A DNA stretch of 38,844 nt from an uncultured Clostridia bacterium (GTDB taxonomy: Bacteria > Bacillota > Clostridia > Christensenellales > UBA1242), in the NCBI GenBank assembly GCA_944384405.1, contig CALWTH010000040.1:1-38844 (forward strand), read 5' to 3'. A model generated the notes under the pieces. The model saw nothing but the letters and a program-made list of their open reading frames with translations. It made no database searches and was not told the origin of the DNA. Shown here piece by piece: positions 25,632-32,756 of this stretch. Within the stretch, counting starts at the first letter, position 1, and every line of letters starts with the position of its first letter. The translations under genes and the position numbers were made by a program.

Positions 25632-25660
25632 TTAACATTTTAAAATATTTTTAATATATA
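25632..25660 (+). promoter_or_regulatory. Predicted leaderless promoter of dapF
   Basis: TTAACA (25632-25637), 17 bp, TATATA (25655-25660), then 6 nt to ATG 25667, the same geometry as addB. No Shine-Dalgarno. Confidence 0.5.
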
Positions 25661-25666
25661 GATATT

Positions 25667-26452
25667 ATGATTAAATTTTTTAAAATGAACGGAATAGGCA
25701 ATGACTATATTTTTATTGATAACATAGTCAAACCTAATAAGCATGTCACAAAAAAAATAATAAAAAAAATATGTGATAGACACTATGGTGTTGGTGGTGA
25801 TGGTGTGATTGTGCTTTGTCCAACAAAAAGTGCCGATGTTAAGATGAAGATATACAATAGTGATGCAAGCGAGGCAAATCTCTGTGGAAACGCAGCAAGA
25901 TGCGTTGCCTTTTATATGTCCAAAAAACTTGAAAAAAACAACATAACGATAAAAAGCAGTGAAAAAACGCTTTATTGTCAAGTTGTCGAAAATGAGCAAG
26001 ACCATGCAACTGTGAGTGTGAATTTAGGTGAAGCAAAACTAATTGAAACAAAAATACTTGCATATAAAGGGCAAAAATACAAACTTTATATAGTCGATGT
26101 TGGAAATTTACATTGCGTTACTTTTGTTAAGAATTTGAATTTTAATACCAAAGACTTTTGTGAGCAAATCCAAAATCTTGAATGTTTTTCTGGAAATATC
26201 AATGTCGATATTGCATGTGTTAAAAATGACGTCATTGACCTTATTGTGTACGAAAGGGGAAGTGGATTCACGATGGCGTGCGGAAGTGGTGCATGTGCAA
26301 GTGCATTTGTGAGCCACTACATCAATTTGACAAATTCAAAGGTAGTCGTTTGTCAAAAAGGTGGCAAACTTGCCGTAGCAATAACTGACAACAACATTGT
26401 TATGAGTGGCGAGTGTGAATATGTATTTGATGGAGTTTACTATGAAAATTAA
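25667..26452 (+). CDS. dapF: Diaminopimelate epimerase DapF
   Basis: 261 residues. DapF converts LL- to meso-diaminopimelate for lysine and peptidoglycan. The N-terminus MIKFFKMNGIGNDYIFID is standard. The two active-site cysteines are C73 (NLCGNAARCVAF) and C205 (GFTMACGSGACASAF). YNSDASEAN and YERGSG are also family motifs. The gene lacks a ribosome-binding site and appears to begin at the 5' end of its mRNA. Its end overlaps dapL by 11 bp, so both last steps of the aminotransferase variant of the pathway are coupled. Confidence 0.96.
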   Translation: MIKFFKMNGIGNDYIFIDNIVKPNKHVTKKIIKKICDRHYGVGGDGVIVLCPTKSADVKMKIYNSDASEANLCGNAARCVAFYMSKKLEKNNITIKSSEKTLYCQVVENEQDHATVSVNLGEAKLIETKILAYKGQKYKLYIVDVGNLHCVTFVKNLNFNTKDFCEQIQNLECFSGNINVDIACVKNDVIDLIVYERGSGFTMACGSGACASAFVSHYINLTNSKVVVCQKGGKLAVAITDNNIVMSGECEYVFDGVYYEN

Positions 26453-27608
26453 CGAGTGTTATTTTGCAAATAAAAATTATTTATTTTCAGAAATTGCTGA
26501 TAAAGTTGAACATTTCAAAAAAGACCGCTTGAATCAAAAAATATACAACCTAGGTATTGGCGATGTTACTCTTCCGCTTGATACAAAACTCGTTGATGTT
26601 ATGGAAAGGGCACTAAAAGAGCAGACACATATAAACACTTTTAAAGGTTATCCACCTGAAACAGGATACGATTTTTTGAAAAACGCCATAGTTTGCACAT
26701 ATGCACAAATGGGAATAAAAATATCTATTGATGAAATTTTTATAAGTAATGGCGCTGGTTGTGACGTGACAAATATATTGAATTTGTTCAAAGACGTCAC
26801 TGCCGTAATTGCTGATCCAACTTATCCCGCATATTATGATAGCAATGTACTTTGTGGCAATGATGTTATTTTGCTACCACTTAACAAAAGCAACGACTAT
26901 AAAATGTCGCCAAGTAGTTTAAGTACAGATAAAAGTTATTTGATATATATTTGTTCGCCTAACAATCCAACAGGGGCAACTCTTTCGCATGATGAAATTG
27001 AAAAATGGGTTGAGTTTGCAAATTTGACTAAGTCTATAATACTTTTTGACAACGCCTATCAGTGCTTTATTGAAGACAATAGCCCTAAGTCGATTTTTGA
27101 AGTAGACGGAGCCAAGTCATGTGCGATTGAAATTGCGAGTTTTTCAAAATGTGCTGGATTTACTAACCTTAGGTGCGGATACACAGTTGTTCCAAAAAGT
27201 TTAACACGGCAAGATGTGAGTTTAAATAGCATGTGGCGAAGACATCAATGTACATTTTTCAATGGTGTGCCATATCACATTCAAAAAGGTGCAGAGTATG
27301 TGCTGTCTGATGAGGGGAAAGAAATTTGTAAAAACAATATTGAATATTACAAACAAAACGCAAAAATATTAAGGCAACATTTGTCAAATTCAAATTTTGA
27401 AATTTTGCCAAGTAACAACTCGCCATATGTTTGGATTAAAATACCATTAGATATGACGTCTTGGCAATATTTTGACTTTTTATTGTCAACTTATGGTATT
27501 GTTTGTGTGCCGGGTAGTGGTTTTGGTGTGGGTGGGGAAGGTTACATAAGATTGTCTGCCTTTGCTAAAAGGGAAGATATTTTAGACGCATGCAAAATGT
27601 TGACATAA
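26442..27608 (+). CDS. dapL: LL-diaminopimelate aminotransferase DapL
   Basis: 388 residues from ATG 26442, chosen because GGAG lies 7 nt upstream and the protein begins MKINECYFANKNYLFSEIAD as in DapL; a longer frame from 26406 lies inside dapF. This PLP fold-type I enzyme makes LL-diaminopimelate directly from tetrahydrodipicolinate, bypassing the succinylase/acetylase routes. Visible are LGIGDVTLPL (38-47), SPNNPTGATLSHDEIEKWV (172-190), and the PLP lysine K236 in ASFSKCAGFTNLRCGYTVVP. It is joined to dapF, which takes its product. A 16-bp terminator follows. Confidence 0.93.
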   Translation: MKINECYFANKNYLFSEIADKVEHFKKDRLNQKIYNLGIGDVTLPLDTKLVDVMERALKEQTHINTFKGYPPETGYDFLKNAIVCTYAQMGIKISIDEIFISNGAGCDVTNILNLFKDVTAVIADPTYPAYYDSNVLCGNDVILLPLNKSNDYKMSPSSLSTDKSYLIYICSPNNPTGATLSHDEIEKWVEFANLTKSIILFDNAYQCFIEDNSPKSIFEVDGAKSCAIEIASFSKCAGFTNLRCGYTVVPKSLTRQDVSLNSMWRRHQCTFFNGVPYHIQKGAEYVLSDEGKEICKNNIEYYKQNAKILRQHLSNSNFEILPSNNSPYVWIKIPLDMTSWQYFDFLLSTYGIVCVPGSGFGVGGEGYIRLSAFAKREDILDACKMLT

Positions 27609-27644
27609 AAAACACATCTTGGTGTTTGCCAAGATGTGTTTTTT
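27607..27644. terminator. Bidirectional terminator between dapL and hsp20
   Basis: AAAAAACACATCTTGG (27607-27622), TGTTTG loop, CCAAGATGTGTTTTTT (27629-27644): a perfect 16-bp stem with A- and T-rich ends serving both convergent genes. Confidence 0.93.
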
Positions 27645-27652
27645 CGCCTAAG

Positions 27653-28081
27653 TTATTTGATTTCGATACGCTTTTTGGTTTCAACAGGCTTTTCTTTTGG
27701 AATGGTAATTGAGAGAGTGCCATTCTCAAGTTTAGCGTTGATGTTTTCTTCTTTGACATCACCAACATAGAAACTTCTTTGAGCACTGCCAAAGTATCTT
27801 TCTTTTCTGATGTAGTGATGTTTTTCATGCTCTTCATGTTCATCATGTTTGTGAGCAGAAATTGTCAAATAACCGTTGTTGATATCAAGTGAAATATCTT
27901 CTTTTTTAAATCCAGGAAGGTCAACTTCGAGTTCATAAGCATCGTCTTTTTCCTTGATATCAGTTCTCATAAGATTGCCTAATTCTCTATTGTGTCTCAT
28001 ATGTGGTGGTAAATCCAAAAGGTCACCTAGTGGACCCCACAAATCAAAATCATTATTGTTTCTTGAAATTAAATCTTTCAT
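27653..28081 (-). CDS. Small heat-shock protein (Hsp20 / alpha-crystallin)
   Basis: 142 residues from ATG 28081, chosen because AGGAGG is 8 nt upstream; longer frames run through the promoter. The alpha-crystallin domain spans about residues 38-130 with the family blocks YELEVDLPGFKKEDISLDIN and NGYLTISAHK near the centre, and KLENGTLSITIPKE with the A-x-x-x-x-G-x-L signature near the end. It is an ATP-independent holdase for unfolding proteins. The promoter is near consensus and overlapped by a CIRCE-like inverted repeat, pointing to HrcA control. Confidence 0.95.
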   Translation of the reverse strand: MKDLISRNNNDFDLWGPLGDLLDLPPHMRHNRELGNLMRTDIKEKDDAYELEVDLPGFKKEDISLDINNGYLTISAHKHDEHEEHEKHHYIRKERYFGSAQRSFYVGDVKEENINAKLENGTLSITIPKEKPVETKKRIEIK

Positions 28082-28115
28082 AATCATTACCTCCTGCATC
28101 TTTAAATGCAAGCAT

Positions 28116-28144
28116 ATTATAACTCTGCTTGCTAGCAATGTCAA
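28116..28144 (-). promoter_or_regulatory. Consensus SigA promoter of hsp20
   Basis: Reverse strand TTGACA (28144-28139), 17 bp, TATAAT (28121-28116): both hexamers perfect. Confidence 0.85.
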
Positions 28145-28158
28145 CTATAAAGTGCTAA
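28132..28158. promoter_or_regulatory. CIRCE-like HrcA operator on the hsp20 promoter
   Basis: On the reverse strand TTAGCACTT, 9 nt, CATTGCTAG. Against CIRCE (TTAGCACTC-N9-GAGTGCTAA) the left half matches 8/9 and the right half 6/9, with the exact 9-nt spacing, and it covers the -35 box. Confidence 0.5.
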
Positions 28159-28225
28159 TTTTTTAAAATTTTTTTAAAATTTTTTTTCAAAACTATTATA
28201 TCCATAAAAAAATAATACTATTCAA

Positions 28226-28258
28226 AAAATCACAAGTTCATGTAACACTTGTGATTTT
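28226..28258 (-). terminator. Terminator of the yabP-yabQ-divIC operon
   Basis: AAAATCACAAGT (28226-28237) and ACTTGTGATTTT (28247-28258) form a 12-bp stem; read on the reverse strand the T-run follows. It lies 45 bp past the divIC stop. The rest of 28159-28225 is AT-rich with nothing recognised. Confidence 0.8.
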
Positions 28259-28302
28259 ATTTGTTTACAGAAAGTAAGATTTGTTTGTCCAATGCGATAA
28301 GA

Positions 28303-28626
28303 TTATTGAATAATGATATCACCATCTTCGCCATAGTAGTTGCCATCGGAGTCTGATTTTATGTATTCATAATACTTGTTTATATAGTCATTGCTTATCA
28401 GACAGTCATTTTCATCATGTTCATCAGTTCTTGAACACATATAGTCGTGAATTTGTTTAAGTTGTTCTTGCGTCAGTGCCAGTTCTTGATTTTGTTTTTC
28501 AATGTCAGAAAGGGCACTTTTTTTTGAATTTAACACAAAAGTTTGAATAATTCCAACAAGCAAAAAACAGCAGGCGATGATTGCCATTGAAATTAGTGCG
28601 GTTTTGAATTTCTTTTTCTCTTGCAT
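28303..28626 (-). CDS. divIC: Septum formation initiator family protein (DivIC/FtsB-like)
   Basis: 107 residues. A short basic cytosolic N-terminus, one membrane helix (about 10-30, ISMAIIACCFLLVGIIQTFV), then an external coiled coil (SDIEKQNQELALTQEQLKQI) and an acidic C-terminus, the layout of DivIC. It acts in the divisome with FtsL and DivIB. The gene order yabP-yabQ-divIC is conserved in Firmicutes and supports the name. It overlaps yabQ by 34 bp. Confidence 0.82.
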   Translation of the reverse strand: MQEKKKFKTALISMAIIACCFLLVGIIQTFVLNSKKSALSDIEKQNQELALTQEQLKQIHDYMCSRTDEHDENDCLISNDYINKYYEYIKSDSDGNYYGEDGDIIIQ

Positions 28627-28970
28627 AATTTTAATATCCTTTGTGTAATCTTTCTAAAACTAATATAGCACCAATTTCTAGTTTTGGCAATAAGTTTTCC
28701 TAGTGTGTATTGTTCGAGTATTAAAAAAACTATAAAAAACAACAATACATAAAGTCTAAATTGTCCATATAAAAATATTTGGTTGACAATAAACAAGATG
28801 ATAAATGAGCCAATTGTTGCAAAAAATTCAAGTATATTTTTCACAATTTTGTTCTGATTACACAAAAAAGTTATTATGTAGGCGATGTCAAACAAAAGCC
28901 CAGATAAAAATCCCGATAGTGCAACATACAAAATTATAATTGGCTGACTGAGCGTTTCAAAAAGTATCAT
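28593..28970 (-). CDS. yabQ: Spore cortex protein YabQ
   Basis: 125 residues with four predicted membrane helices and a basic tail (KRILKLCKRKRNSKPH). YabQ is a mother-cell membrane protein needed for spore cortex formation in Bacillus. The GFLSGLLFDI block near the N-terminus and the gene's place between yabP and divIC support the call. It overlaps yabP by 4 bp. Confidence 0.85.
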   Translation of the reverse strand: MILFETLSQPIIILYVALSGFLSGLLFDIAYIITFLCNQNKIVKNILEFFATIGSFIILFIVNQIFLYGQFRLYVLLFFIVFLILEQYTLGKLIAKTRNWCYISFRKITQRILKLCKRKRNSKPH

Positions 28971-29224
28971 TTGAATATTCTTTTAATCAAACTTTGTTTT
29001 TCTTTTTTTGCACTCCACTTAATGCTGTCAATAAGACCACTTATGACAAGGTCACCATTTTCTTCATCAAGTTTGACTGTTTGAAGGTCATGTCCTACTA
29101 TTTTCATCTCACAGTCAAGCGCAAGCAAATTTACTTCGCTAGGGGAAAAAGATATCACTTTTTCAACTCCTGTTATAGTAAGGTCATTTCTGTTGACAAG
29201 TCTTAATATATTTTCTTTCACCAT
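28967..29224 (-). CDS. yabP: Sporulation protein YabP
   Basis: 85 residues of the YabP/YqfC family: NRNDLTITGVEKVISFSPSE at about 12-31, then LEENGDLVISG-like LDEENGDLVISGLIDSIKW. In Bacillus it is a mother-cell protein for spore cortex/coat. The start has AGGAGAG upstream and a SigE-like promoter. First gene of the yabP-yabQ-divIC operon. Confidence 0.88.
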   Translation of the reverse strand: MVKENILRLVNRNDLTITGVEKVISFSPSEVNLLALDCEMKIVGHDLQTVKLDEENGDLVISGLIDSIKWSAKKEKQSLIKRIFK

Positions 29225-29243
29225 ATTCTCTCCTAGTGTAAGT

Positions 29244-29272
29244 AATATATTATTGACATTAAAAAAATATGA
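29244..29272 (-). promoter_or_regulatory. SigE-like promoter of the yabP operon
   Basis: Reverse strand TCATATT (29272-29266), 14 bp, AATATATT (29251-29244), compared with SigE TCATATT and CATACAAT. The -35 is perfect, the -10 matches at 5 of 8. SigE control is what is known for this operon in Bacillus. Confidence 0.55.
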
Positions 29273-29290
29273 GAAACATATTTAGGCATA

Positions 29291-29322
29291 AAAAAACTGC
29301 TCAAATTTTATAGCAGTTTTTT
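29291..29322 (-). terminator. Terminator of mscL
   Basis: AAAAAACTGCT (29291-29301) and AGCAGTTTTTT (29312-29322), 10-nt loop. It separates mscL from the SigE-like promoter of yabP. Confidence 0.85.
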
Positions 29323-29333
29323 GTAGTTGCAAG

Positions 29334-29912
29334 TTACTCAGATTTATCAGTCTTTTGTTGCTTTTCAAGAAGTGTTTTGATGTCTGTCAAAAGTTCCTCC
29401 GTTGTTGGCTTATGTTCAAGACGTTTTTTCTCTTCTTCGGCTTTCTTTTTTTCGTCACGAAGTTCAGCGGTTTTTGCGATGACTTCATGTCTATTTTTCA
29501 TATTTACGCCCATTTGCTTTAATTGTTTTCTTTCATCATGTGTTGGAAGTTCGCCAATTTGTCTTTGCAAAAATCCTTTTGAACGCATAAATATTCTAAG
29601 AATACAAAACAAGACAAAAGCGACAAGAATGAAGTTAATAATTGCAGTTATGAAAGCACCCCAGTCAATGTAAATACTGTTTGCAAGGTCGACATTGCCA
29701 CTTTCATCAAACGCTTTAACCAAAAATGTGTAAGCACTGTCAAGTCCTGTGCCACCAAGCGAGAGCAGATAGTTAATAAAAGGCATGATTATGCCGTTTG
29801 TCAGTGCTGTGACAATGGCGGTGAAGGCGCTTGCAACAATTACACCTATTGCCATGTCAACCACGTTGCCACGCGTTATAAACTTTTTAAAATCACTAAA
29901 AAATTTTCTCAT
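29334..29912 (-). CDS. mscL: Large-conductance mechanosensitive channel MscL
   Basis: 192 residues, against about 125-150 in most bacteria. MscL opens on membrane tension and releases osmolytes. The N-terminal RGNVVDMAIGVIVASAFTAIV (14-34, TM1) and IDWGAFITAIINFILVAFVLF (82-102, TM2) are standard. The canonical C-terminal helix TEELLTDIKTLLEKQ is present at 171-185. The extra length is a charged insertion of roughly 50 residues (about 115-168), with a coiled-coil-like stretch KTAELRDEKKKAEEEKKRLE. TGAGG precedes the ATG and a clear SigA promoter is present. Confidence 0.95.
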   Translation of the reverse strand: MRKFFSDFKKFITRGNVVDMAIGVIVASAFTAIVTALTNGIIMPFINYLLSLGGTGLDSAYTFLVKAFDESGNVDLANSIYIDWGAFITAIINFILVAFVLFCILRIFMRSKGFLQRQIGELPTHDERKQLKQMGVNMKNRHEVIAKTAELRDEKKKAEEEKKRLEHKPTTEELLTDIKTLLEKQQKTDKSE

Positions 29913-29929
29913 TTTTATACCTCACAAAA

Positions 29930-29958
29930 AGTATAAGAAAATTGCCGAATTTTGTCAA
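29930..29958 (-). promoter_or_regulatory. SigA-type promoter of mscL
   Basis: Reverse strand TTGACA (29958-29953), 17 bp, TATACT (29935-29930). Confidence 0.8.
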
Positions 29959-30029
29959 TGATAAATATTTTTAATTTTATTTTTTTAATAATTTTTGCGG
30001 GTGTATAGTGAATTGTTTATTGTATTTAT

Positions 30030-30058
30030 TTGACACTTTTATGCTTGTATTTTATAAT
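30030..30058 (+). promoter_or_regulatory. Consensus SigA promoter
   Basis: TTGACA (30030-30035), 17 bp, TATAAT (30053-30058): perfect hexamers and spacing. It fixes the downstream start at 30086. Confidence 0.85.
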
Positions 30059-30085
30059 AAATTGAATAAACTAATAAAGGTGCAC

Positions 30086-31294
30086 ATGGAAAATAATATA
30101 AACAATTCAAAAAAAGAGATGCCAGAGCATATAAGAAAAATGTTCGAGCAAAGACATAGTAAATCGGGCGGTCAGCCTGATGATTTAAGTGCGCCAAAAG
30201 ATGAACAAAGTGAAGTTTTGAACGATAGCGAGAAACAAACAGAAAAAGATGTAGTTGAAAATCCTGATGAAAATGAGGTTACTGAAAGCGAAATCGTAAG
30301 TGATAATGTAACGCCCAAGGCAAATGAAGAAGAACCAAAACCACATGAAGATGAAAAAAATAAGAAAAAGCGCAAACTTAGCAAAAAGGCGCTAATAATA
30401 TTAATTAGTTGCATAAGTGCAGCATGTATACTTGCCCTTGTGCTTGGACTTGTGTTTGGACTTTCGCCACGCTATACCAAAATGACCACACCAACAGTTG
30501 AAGTTCACACTTTAAGTGACAGAACAATAGTAAGTGTTGACAAAAATGATAACGCTCAAATATATGAATTTGAAATTTCATTCGGTGACAATAAGGACAC
30601 TATTCGTTCAAATAATTCCAGCGTTATGATAACAAGTTATTTGACACAACCAGGGCAGTATATCGTTCGTGCTAGATATGTAGGCGACAACGCAAGAGAA
30701 AATTCAGATTACAGTCAAGCATATATATATTTAAATTACAAAACACTTGCATCTCCAACAGTAACGCTTGAAAATGGATTGCTTACATGGGGAAGGGTTG
30801 ACAACGCTGAAAGTTACTATATCTATTATGGAAGCGATGAAAATTCACCATTGTATTTGCTTGCTACTCAAACAGACGGAACGCAAAATATTACATTTGA
30901 TATGTCGGCACTATCTTCGCAAAAAGCCGGGAAATATTATCTTTATGTTCAAGCAGTTGCGCCAGCAAACTCATATTATATTAATAGTGATTTAAGTGCA
31001 GTTGTCGAGTATGACAATAAAAAGAATTTGTCTGCACCAACAGATGTTACTTATGATAGTGATTTGAACACGATTATGATGACATTGTCCAAAGGTGAAA
31101 CAGATTATAAAATTGAAATTGTGATAAATAAAACATACACATATGTCTATGATTTCAAAGGCGAAAGCACTCAACTTACCATTGACCTAAGCCCATACAT
31201 TTCAGCACAGGACATAACCAGTATTGATGTTAGGGCGCTTGGTGATGATGAGTATTTGATTAGTTCACAAATTGTCAATGTGGCACTTGCATAG
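30086..31294 (+). CDS. Single-pass membrane protein with extracellular beta-sandwich-like repeats
   Basis: 402 residues from ATG 30086 (AAAGGTG upstream). A GTG start at 30008 lies before the promoter and is rejected. Residues 1-95 are acidic and disordered, ending in a basic block (NKKKRKLSKK). One membrane helix follows at about 98-120 (ALIILISCISAACILALVLG). The external part (about 125-402) seems to hold three units of about 90 residues, each with aromatic strands and P-T-V openings (TTPTVEVHTLSDRTIVSVDK, ASPTVTLENGLLTWGRVDNA, SAPTDVTYDSDLNTIMMTLS), like fibronectin type III modules. Function unknown; a surface or adhesion role is inferred. Confidence 0.75.
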   Translation: MENNINNSKKEMPEHIRKMFEQRHSKSGGQPDDLSAPKDEQSEVLNDSEKQTEKDVVENPDENEVTESEIVSDNVTPKANEEEPKPHEDEKNKKKRKLSKKALIILISCISAACILALVLGLVFGLSPRYTKMTTPTVEVHTLSDRTIVSVDKNDNAQIYEFEISFGDNKDTIRSNNSSVMITSYLTQPGQYIVRARYVGDNARENSDYSQAYIYLNYKTLASPTVTLENGLLTWGRVDNAESYYIYYGSDENSPLYLLATQTDGTQNITFDMSALSSQKAGKYYLYVQAVAPANSYYINSDLSAVVEYDNKKNLSAPTDVTYDSDLNTIMMTLSKGETDYKIEIVINKTYTYVYDFKGESTQLTIDLSPYISAQDITSIDVRALGDDEYLISSQIVNVALA

Positions 31295-31322
31295 AATATA
31301 TTTTTAAATAAAAAACATACTA
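31294..31322 (+). promoter_or_regulatory. SigG-like promoter of the gerA operon
   Basis: GAATA (31294-31298), 17 bp, CATACTA (31316-31322) matches the SigG consensus. The predicted start (about 31329) lies inside the terminator hairpin, so a gerA transcript would not carry the left half of the stem. Confidence 0.55.
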
Positions 31323-31343
31323 CAAATGGTGGTATGTTTTTTT
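31312..31343 (+). terminator. Terminator abutting the gerAA start
   Basis: Stem 31312-31323 with 31329-31340 (one T-G pair), 5-nt loop, T-run 31337-31343. It ends directly before the gerAA ATG at 31344. Confidence 0.75.
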
Positions 31344-32756
31344 ATGAAAATTATACAACAAATAAAACAACAACTTAATAATAATCCAGACGTTTGCGAA
31401 CGCCAATTTTTAGTCAATGGCAAAAACGTCTACCTTTTGTTTATAAAAAGCACAATAGACAAAACTCTTTTGGTTCACTCTGTCATCTCACCACTTTTAG
31501 AATATGGTGGGGAGATAACACTTTCAACACTATCAAAAAGGGTTTTGCGTGCATCAGAAGTGGAAAAAGTGACAAAAGAGCAGTTTGTCAAGTGTCTTCT
31601 TAGGAACAAAGTACTTTTGTTTATTGACGGCGAAAAAGATGCGCTTTCAATAGATATGGAACTTTTGCCAACAAGACAGCCATCAGAGCCTCCTACTTCG
31701 CCAACAATCCAAGGGCCAAGAGAAGGCTTTACAGAAAGTGTAAAGACAACTATGGCACTTATTAGAAAGCAACTTCCATCGCAGCACTTAGTCATTAAAA
31801 GTTTTTTTGTTGGCGAGATGTCACACACACAAGTGGCGATGTTTTATATGGACAATTTAGCCGATAAAAAACTTGTGAAAAGACTTGAAAAGAAAATAAA
31901 AAGCATAAACACAGACATTGTTCTTGATCCACATTATATTGTGGAGTTTATTGTTGGTAGGCCAAATTCACTTTTTGAACAATATGGTTCGACAGAAAAG
32001 CCAGACATTGTGACGGCGAAACTTATGGAAGGTAGAGTTGCAATTGCTGTTGATGGGTCACCAATTGTGATAACTCTTCCTTTTATGATTTTTGAAGATG
32101 TTCAAAATAGTAACGACTATTACACCAATTCTCACTATGCGACATTTATTCGCTATGTGCGTGCATTTGGTATTTTGATGGCGACAGTCATTCCGGGCGT
32201 GTATTTAAGTTTAAGGTTATATCACTATAGAATTGTGCCACTAAAATATATTTTGACAATAAGTGCAACAACTCAGAACTTACCATTTACGCCTTTTTTG
32301 GAAATTCTTTTTATTCTAATATTATTTCAGATGCTTTATGAAGTGAGTTTACGTCTTCCAAGATATCTTGGTATTGCAACAAGCATTGTGGGAGCACTTG
32401 TTCTTGGAGATACAGGAGTTCAAGCAGGACTAATTTCACCACCTGGAATAATTGTAATTGCACTTAGTTTAATTGCAGTTTACACAGTACCAAATCAGGC
32501 ACCGCAATTAAATATAGTGAGGCTTGTGTTTGTTTTTCTTGGGGGAACACTTGGACTTTTTGGAGTTGTTGGAGGAATGATATATTTTGTAAACTATCTA
32601 AATTCAATGGACGAGTTTGGAGTTCCAAACTTGGCACCATATGCGCCAAGAGTTGAAAATGACCTTAAAGATGCACTTCATAAACAGCCTATGCCAAAGA
32701 TGAAAAAAAGACCAAAGTCGGTCAAGTCAAATGATGATATAAGGGGGCTTGAATGA
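31344..32756 (+). CDS. gerAA: Spore germination protein GerAA-type (A subunit)
   Basis: 470 residues from ATG 31344. An in-frame ATG at 31326 precedes the predicted transcript start and is less likely; GGTGG 10 nt upstream may serve as ribosome-binding site. GerA A subunits sit in the spore inner membrane and, with B and C subunits, detect germinants. The family signature GPREGFTES is at about residues 124-132, followed by RPNSLFEQYGSTEKPD (about 207-222), DGSPIVITLP, and membrane helices in the C-terminal half with QNLPFTPFLEILFI. It overlaps gerAB by 4 bp. Confidence 0.94.
   Translation: MKIIQQIKQQLNNNPDVCERQFLVNGKNVYLLFIKSTIDKTLLVHSVISPLLEYGGEITLSTLSKRVLRASEVEKVTKEQFVKCLLRNKVLLFIDGEKDALSIDMELLPTRQPSEPPTSPTIQGPREGFTESVKTTMALIRKQLPSQHLVIKSFFVGEMSHTQVAMFYMDNLADKKLVKRLEKKIKSINTDIVLDPHYIVEFIVGRPNSLFEQYGSTEKPDIVTAKLMEGRVAIAVDGSPIVITLPFMIFEDVQNSNDYYTNSHYATFIRYVRAFGILMATVIPGVYLSLRLYHYRIVPLKYILTISATTQNLPFTPFLEILFILILFQMLYEVSLRLPRYLGIATSIVGALVLGDTGVQAGLISPPGIIVIALSLIAVYTVPNQAPQLNIVRLVFVFLGGTLGLFGVVGGMIYFVNYLNSMDEFGVPNLAPYAPRVENDLKDALHKQPMPKMKKRPKSVKSNDDIRGLE

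Noticed and set aside
28082..28144. Longer hsp20 frame starting at 28144.
   Set aside because: The extension runs through the promoter and operator; AGGAGG with 8-nt spacing marks ATG 28081.
30008..30085. GTG start 26 codons upstream for the membrane protein at 30086.
   Set aside because: It precedes a perfect TTGACA-17-TATAAT promoter, and a ribosome-binding site exists only before 30086.
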